Shown piece by piece: positions 5,507 to 9,377 of a stretch of DNA of 9,377 bases; position 1 is the first letter of the stretch; every line of letters starts with the position of its first letter. Source of the stretch: an uncultured Treponema sp. (GTDB taxonomy: Bacteria > Spirochaetota > Spirochaetia > Treponematales > Treponemataceae); the NCBI GenBank assembly GCA_937893155.1, contig CALBGU010000233.1, positions 1-9,377 of the forward strand, given 5' to 3'. The translations under genes and the position numbers were made by a program. The notes under the pieces were generated by a model. That model ran no database searches. It worked only from the letters and a program-made list of their open reading frames with translations, and was not told where the DNA came from.

Positions 5507-6868
5507 ATGTCTGATGAAGCAACTATCGAAAACAAATTCCTCAACCGATTGTCTGATTTAGCAAAGGTCAATGACCCGATTGAAAACGATTTGTATGTAA
5601 AGTACGACGTAAAACGCGGTCTTCGCAATGCAAACGGCACAGGCGTTTTGGTGGGACTGACCAGAATCGGCGATGTTGTGGGCTATGAAATGAAGGACGG
5701 CGAAAAAATCGCGATTCCCGGGCGGCTCGTGTACCGCGGCTATGACGTGGCAGACCTTGTAAAAGACGCAGACTCAAACAATATGTTCGGCTATGAGCAA
5801 TGCGTGTATCTGTTGCTGTTCGGAAAATTGCCAACCAAGGCTGAACTCGAAGAATTTACGGCTTTTCTCGGCTCCAAGCGCGTTCTGCCCGAGCATTTTA
5901 CAGAAGATATGATTATGAAAGCGCCGTCAAGCGACATTATGAATAAACTCGCGCGCGGTGTTTTGGCAAGCTATTCTTACGATGACAATCCTGAAGACCG
6001 CTCAATCCCCAATATTTTGCGCCAGTGCATTGAGCTTATCAGCCGATTTTCTACCATCGTGGCGTACGGTTATCAGGCAAAACGCCGCTACTACGACGGC
6101 AAAAGTATGTATATTCACAATCCCGTGCCGACGCTGAGCACCGCAGAAAACTTTTTGCGTTTAATCCGCAGCGACAAGCAATACACCGACCTTGAGGCAA
6201 AGCTCCTCGACCTCGCGATGATTTTGCACGCGGAGCACGGCGGCGGTAACAATTCTTCGCTTACGGTGCACGTTGTGTCTTCGGCGGACACGGACACGTA
6301 TTCGGCGATTGCGTCGGGCGTCGGCTCTCTGAAGGGACGGCGACACGGCGGCGCAAACATTCGCGTTATGGAAATGATGAGCGAAATCAAGGCGAACGTA
6401 AAGGATTGGTCGAGCGAAAGCGAAATTGCTGCATATCTGCGAAAAATCGTGAAAAAAGAGGCATTCGACGGCTCTGGACTCATTTACGGAATGGGACACG
6501 CGGTCTACACGGTCAGCGACCCGCGCTGTATTTTGCTTCGCGACAAGGCGGCGATTTTGGCGAAAGAAAAAAATATGGAAGACGAATTCAATTTGTATCG
6601 GATTATCGAAAAACTCGCCCCGCAAATTTTGTACGAAAAAATCGGCGACCGCAAGCAGATTTGTGCCAACGTGGATTTTTATTCGGGTTTCGTGTACACA
6701 ATGCTCAACATTCCGCAGGAGCTTTACACGCCGATTTTCGCGATTTCCCGCATCGCAGGCTGGAGCGCGCACCGCATTGAAGAGCTTGTTGCAGGCGGAC
6801 GCATTTACCGCCCTGCATACAAAAACGTGTCGAGCGAGCGCGCATACGTCCCGCTTGCCGACCGCTAA
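5507..6868 (+). CDS. gltA: Citrate synthase
   Basis: The enzyme condenses oxaloacetate and acetyl-CoA to citrate in the cytoplasm. All key residues are present by motif: HAEHGGGN (residues 241-248, His244 for oxaloacetate), the catalytic HGGAN (His280), GHAVYTVSDPR (His331 and the DPR arginine) and NVDFYSG (Asp390). ARTVGW-type helix residues appear as SRIAGWSAHRIEE near 414-426. At 453 residues it has an N-terminal extension of about 50 residues before the core, as in longer clostridial-type enzymes; I see no sign of the E. coli-type NADH-binding domain. Start ATG 5507 has a strong AAGGGGG site. The gene stands alone between its own promoter and terminator, with no aconitase or isocitrate dehydrogenase nearby. 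A 2-methylcitrate synthase activity cannot be excluded from sequence alone. In a fermentative spirochaete it would most likely feed 2-oxoglutarate and glutamate synthesis. Confidence 0.93.
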   Translation: MSDEATIENKFLNRLSDLAKVNDPIENDLYVKYDVKRGLRNANGTGVLVGLTRIGDVVGYEMKDGEKIAIPGRLVYRGYDVADLVKDADSNNMFGYEQCVYLLLFGKLPTKAELEEFTAFLGSKRVLPEHFTEDMIMKAPSSDIMNKLARGVLASYSYDDNPEDRSIPNILRQCIELISRFSTIVAYGYQAKRRYYDGKSMYIHNPVPTLSTAENFLRLIRSDKQYTDLEAKLLDLAMILHAEHGGGNNSSLTVHVVSSADTDTYSAIASGVGSLKGRRHGGANIRVMEMMSEIKANVKDWSSESEIAAYLRKIVKKEAFDGSGLIYGMGHAVYTVSDPRCILLRDKAAILAKEKNMEDEFNLYRIIEKLAPQILYEKIGDRKQICANVDFYSGFVYTMLNIPQELYTPIFAISRIAGWSAHRIEELVAGGRIYRPAYKNVSSERAYVPLADR

Positions 6869-6877
6869 CGTTTGTGC

Positions 6878-6916
6878 AAAAATCCCCGCGCTGTTTTCGC
6901 GCAGGGATTTTTTTTG
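6878..6916. terminator. Bidirectional intrinsic terminator
   Basis: AAAAATCCC-C-GCGC (6878-6891) pairs with GCGC-A-GGGATTTTT (6899-6912), a long stem with one C/A mismatch and a 7-base loop, flanked by A on the left and T on the right. It begins 9 bases after the citrate synthase stop and directly follows the stop of the converging lipoprotein gene, so it can serve both strands. Confidence 0.88.
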
Positions 6917-7765
6917 TTACTGTACTTTTACCGAAATCGTCCCCTCACCTGCTTCATCTGCGTCCGAATTGTCAGGCTCTGAACTTTCGCCATTACTGCC
7001 TTTGTCTTTGATAGAAATCGTTACGCTGAGTTCAGGACCATCAACTTTAGAAATCCCAATGTAATATAAATTACCGCTTTGCGTTTTGACTTTCAAAGTC
7101 GATGAATTACTTTTATACGTCATTGAAGCACTTGCATTTGCTGTCTTTTCCGTTGCGGCTTTTAATGCGTATGCACCTTTTTCATCGTACACAGCCCATT
7201 TTGTCGTTCCCAAAATAGTCATACTTGGAAACAGAGTTTTTTTCTTTTTTAGAGCGATTTCTGTTACATCTGATTCGGCAATAAATGAATACCAATATTC
7301 AACTTTCGGGGTAAACGTTACATCAAATTCTTCACCTACCGTTTTTTCTTCTGGCGAAATCGGGATACACAACACTGAAACATTGGTATTTTTTCCAGAT
7401 ACCACATCAAACACATCTGATGTTCCCGAAACCACAGGCGAAGGACCATTTGCGGCGTTGATGATTTCCGCGCGGACTTTGTAGCCCGTCCCCGCTTTGA
7501 CTTTTGCCTTGTATTGCGACTTTGTTTTGTTTGTCGTCGTTTCAAGTCCCTGCTCGCTGCCGTCGGAGTTGATGAGCGTTAAGCGCACATCATCAGCCGT
7601 GATAATAGCGCGGTCAGAACTGTCCGAACTCGAAGGCGACACAAGGCTTTGGATTTTCAGAGACAGCGTGCCAAGCGCATCGTCTTCATCGTCATCGCCA
7701 AAAGAAAAGGTGCAAGCTGAGAGCACCACCAACACAAAAAACAAGAAAAAAATAATTTTTTTCAT
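6917..7765 (-). CDS. Predicted lipoprotein, unknown function
   Basis: The 282-residue protein starts with a lipoprotein signal: MKK, a hydrophobic stretch (residues 4-15) and the lipobox LSAC with Cys18 as the lipidated residue. A short acidic stretch DDDEDD (24-29) follows. The rest is beta-rich, with many Ser, Thr and Lys residues and short strands such as YKVRAEI and LYYIGISKV, so a surface or periplasmic beta domain is likely. I do not recognise the family. The segments GTLSLKIQ (32-39) and GTISVKVQ (275-282, the very C-terminus) are alike, as if a second domain had just begun when the protein ends. Start ATG 7765 has AAGGAG (7771-7776) five bases upstream. A C-terminal linker (about 255-274) is rich in Ser, Asp and Glu. 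Anchoring in the inner or outer membrane cannot be decided. Confidence 0.85.
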   Translation of the reverse strand: MKKIIFFLFFVLVVLSACTFSFGDDDEDDALGTLSLKIQSLVSPSSSDSSDRAIITADDVRLTLINSDGSEQGLETTTNKTKSQYKAKVKAGTGYKVRAEIINAANGPSPVVSGTSDVFDVVSGKNTNVSVLCIPISPEEKTVGEEFDVTFTPKVEYWYSFIAESDVTEIALKKKKTLFPSMTILGTTKWAVYDEKGAYALKAATEKTANASASMTYKSNSSTLKVKTQSGNLYYIGISKVDGPELSVTISIKDKGSNGESSEPDNSDADEAGEGTISVKVQ

Positions 7766-7770
7766 ACGAA

Positions 7771-7787
7771 CTCCTTACCTTTTTATA
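7771..7787 (-). promoter_or_regulatory. Ribosome site and possible -10 of the lipoprotein gene
   Basis: On the minus strand AAGGAG (7771-7776) is a strong ribosome site. TATAAA (7782-7787) could be a -10, but it would place the transcript start inside the ribosome site and no -35 is clear. The gene may instead be read through from the XRE gene 100 bases upstream; no terminator is seen between them. Confidence 0.3.
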
Positions 7788-7865
7788 CCCGCACCAAAAG
7801 AAAAAAAAGTCCGTATTTTATTTTTTTTTGCATTTATTTTTATTGACGAGGCAACATTATGCAGA

Positions 7866-8198
7866 TTATGACTGCTGATTTTTCAAGAGGACTTCTGAAA
7901 TCTCAAGCAGAGCTTTTTTATTTGTAGTGGAAAGTTTGCTAAAATTGTTTCCCAAGTCGCCAGCAAGATAAGACGAAGCTTTCACCGTTGTGCCTCCTAA
8001 AAAATCCATCAAATCGCAATCAAGCGTTTCTGCAATCTGCGACAACGTTTCTAGGTTGACCTTTGTTATTCCTCTTTCTATTTGGCTGATGTAGCCAACC
8101 GTTACGGAAATAGATTCCGCCATATTCTCCTGTGTTTTATGCAGCGTTTTTCGCTTTGTTTGTATCTTCTGCCCGATAAGTCGATAATCGATTGACAT
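7866..8198 (-). CDS. XRE-family (Cro/C1-type HTH) transcriptional regulator
   Basis: The 110-residue protein is a single helix-turn-helix domain plus a C-terminal helix. Residues 8-67 carry the full pattern: IGQKIQTKRKTLHKTQENMA (helices 1-2), SVTVGYISQIERG (turn and recognition helix, about 31-43) and VNLETLSQIAETLDCDLMDFL (helices 4-5). The tail (about 88-107) is a short helix (NKKALLEISEVLL) that may serve dimerisation. No ligand or protease domain is present. ATG 8198 has no ribosome site upstream, so it may be leaderless or weakly translated; no later start would keep the domain whole. It is transcribed away from the LPP20-like gene, and the 132-bp gap between them holds repeated boxes and a palindrome near its own start, so self-regulation and control of that neighbour are plausible inferences. 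Confidence 0.88.
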   Translation of the reverse strand: MSIDYRLIGQKIQTKRKTLHKTQENMAESISVTVGYISQIERGITKVNLETLSQIAETLDCDLMDFLGGTTVKASSYLAGDLGNNFSKLSTTNKKALLEISEVLLKNQQS

Positions 8199-8203
8199 AG
8201 GAC

Positions 8204-8214
8204 TAAACAGTTTA
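8204..8214. promoter_or_regulatory. Palindrome just upstream of the XRE gene
   Basis: TAAAC-A-GTTTA is a perfect 11-bp palindrome five bases upstream of the XRE start codon, a usual place for an autoregulatory operator. A second palindrome, CTAAAA-A-TTTTAG, lies at 8249-8261. Their role as binding sites is inferred. Confidence 0.35.
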
Positions 8215-8255
8215 AATGATTTGATTTAGAAAAAACAGAGAGTGTTAGCTAAAAA

Positions 8256-8312
8256 TTTTAGTCATTACTGTTGCTTTTATTTAGTTATAGATATATAATT
8301 TTAGTTATAACT
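8256..8312 (+). promoter_or_regulatory. Three TTTAGT(C/T)AT boxes over the LPP20-like promoter
   Basis: TTTAGTCATT (8257-8266), TTTAGTTATA (8280-8289) and TTTAGTTATA (8300-8309) are direct repeats 23 and 20 bases apart. The outer two extend to TTTTAGT(C/T)AT(T/A)ACT, 43 bases apart. The first lies upstream of the -35, the second between -35 and -10, and the third covers the transcription start, where it forms the palindrome AGTTATAACT (8303-8312). This layout would suit repressor binding. The binding protein is not shown; the neighbouring XRE regulator is the obvious candidate. Confidence 0.45.
8271..8299 (+). promoter_or_regulatory. Promoter of the LPP20-like gene
   Basis: TTGCTT (8271-8276) and a perfect TATAAT (8294-8299) are 17 bases apart, with a predicted start near 8306. 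The ribosome site AGGAG (8319-8323) lies seven bases before ATG 8331. Confidence 0.6.
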
Positions 8313-8330
8313 CTATTTAGGAGCAACGAT

Positions 8331-9377
8331 ATGAAAAAGTTCATTCTTGTTCTTTTTTGCTTTTTTCTTGCACTCCCGATGATTTTGGCAAAGCCGAAAA
8401 GCAAAACTTCGCTCAAAGTTCCCCCGTGGTATGAGCATAAAGAAATTGTTTATCCGTCTGAAATGTATGTCAGCGCAATCAGCGAAGGCGAGAGCGAGGC
8501 GGAGGCGAGAGAGAAAGCAGTTGCACAGATTTCGCTTTTCTTTAACACGACCTCAGAAGTCTATAATGATTTACTAAAAGAATACAACGAACTTGAAAAC
8601 GGCAAGAAATACGCAAGCAGCGAGCGCACTCAAATCACCGAAATGGCAATAATTCGCTCAAGCGCAGAGTTTTTCGGCGTGCAGTTTACTGATTGTTTCT
8701 CGGCAAAAAATCGTGTGTATGTGTGTGCTTTTATTCATCGCGGAGAGGCGTTTAAGGTGTATGAGAGCGAAATAAAGCAGAATTCGGATACTGTTGCGGC
8801 GCTGTTGTCTTCGGCACAAAACGGCGCAAATCCTATCCGCAATATAAAGAGTGCAGAAAAAGCGGTGAAAATCGCTTCTGTTTCAAATGAACTTATAAAA
8901 AATGCGCGGCTTTTGAAAAGCATTGGGCAAACATATTTTGATTCAGCGGAGAAAAATTTTTCGCGTGCGCAAAGCGTTCTTGATTCTTGTCTTGAGAAAA
9001 AATCAGTTTCGATTTCTGTAGAAAACGATTGGAATGATATGCTCTACTCTTCTGTTGCACATTTGCTTGAACAAGAAGGTTTTTCGGTGGGCAATGCAAA
9101 AACGGGAAATGCTTTTCACATCGCGGTGTCGGCGGAGGAATCAGAGAAAGTGGCTGGCTTCTTTTTGCTTTGTTCGGTGAGCATTACGGCGAGTTCTGGT
9201 GGAAAGAATTATTTTTCGTATTCACGCACATTCGACAAAAAAGGCGCACGGACAAAAAACGATGCGTATCGTTTGGCGTACAAGATGATTGCAAGCGAGA
9301 TAGAAAAATCGTTTATCGATGATACTCTGAACAACGAAGCTTGTTGGAACAGTGCCGTCGAACTGATACTTGTGAGC
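8331..9377 (+). CDS. Exported LPP20-like protein (3' partial)
   Basis: The frame is open for 349 codons to the right edge. It begins with a signal peptide (MKKFILVLFCFFLALPMILA, likely cut after Ala20; no lipobox cysteine). Residues 31-140 resemble the LPP20 domain of spirochaete and epsilonproteobacterial envelope proteins: PPWYEH, then YPSEMYVSAISEG, an alanine- and glutamate-rich helix (ESEAEAREKAVAQIS, about 54-68), a middle segment and the strand VYVCAFIHRGEAFKVY (about 129-144). After a helical linker (about 150-225), a second part from about 226 (SISVENDWNDMLYSSVAHLL onward) may be another alpha/beta domain that I do not recognise. ATG 8331 has AGGAG seven bases upstream and a good promoter. 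The product probably acts in the periplasm or at the outer membrane. The LPP20 assignment is from motif resemblance only. Confidence 0.75.
   Translation, partial: MKKFILVLFCFFLALPMILAKPKSKTSLKVPPWYEHKEIVYPSEMYVSAISEGESEAEAREKAVAQISLFFNTTSEVYNDLLKEYNELENGKKYASSERTQITEMAIIRSSAEFFGVQFTDCFSAKNRVYVCAFIHRGEAFKVYESEIKQNSDTVAALLSSAQNGANPIRNIKSAEKAVKIASVSNELIKNARLLKSIGQTYFDSAEKNFSRAQSVLDSCLEKKSVSISVENDWNDMLYSSVAHLLEQEGFSVGNAKTGNAFHIAVSAEESEKVAGFFLLCSVSITASSGGKNYFSYSRTFDKKGARTKNDAYRLAYKMIASEIEKSFIDDTLNNEACWNSAVELILVS

Noticed and set aside
6161..6772. 203-residue minus-strand frame opposite citrate synthase
   Set aside because: It is antisense to a gene with all catalytic motifs and has an Arg/His/Val-rich shadow composition.

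Overview
The window looks like a chromosomal piece of a spirochaete, most likely a host-associated Treponema. This is inferred from four things: the mix of genes (tandem Sel1-repeat proteins, an LPP20-like exported protein, a lipoprotein with a short acidic stretch after the cysteine), AT-rich promoters beside moderately GC-rich coding DNA, a tmRNA without an encoded CCA, and a tmRNA tag equal in length to the one I recall for T. pallidum. No species is claimed.

Layout. 1-939 (+): the 3' part of a DPM1-like family 2 glycosyltransferase, translationally overlapped by a GtrA-family membrane protein; together they resemble a polyprenyl-linked sugar transfer module. 940-1640: no intact gene, only a decayed XRE-type regulator, then the tmRNA promoter. 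1641-2025: tmRNA (ssrA) with a clear intrinsic terminator. 2077-3721 (+): two adjacent Sel1-repeat proteins with a promoter in front and a terminator behind. 3737-3991: five or more 42-bp tandem repeats, each centred on an inverted repeat and arranged as alternating A/B units, running up to the promoter of a MATE-family transporter (4014-5408, +). 5420-6916: a monocistronic citrate synthase with its own promoter and a strong hairpin that probably also terminates the converging gene. 6917-8198 (-): a lipoprotein and, upstream on the same strand, a small XRE regulator. 8199-8330: a compact divergent regulatory region with three TTTAGT(C/T)AT boxes over the promoter of an exported LPP20-like protein that runs off the right edge.

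Most genes here are independent housekeeping or envelope functions, each with its own promoter. The one plausible local circuit is the XRE regulator and the divergent LPP20-like gene, whose promoter is overlaid by repeated operator-like boxes. The most unusual DNA is the 42-bp palindromic repeat array upstream of the MATE gene. I found no CRISPR array, transposase, phage or defence module, and no clear undescribed multi-gene system.
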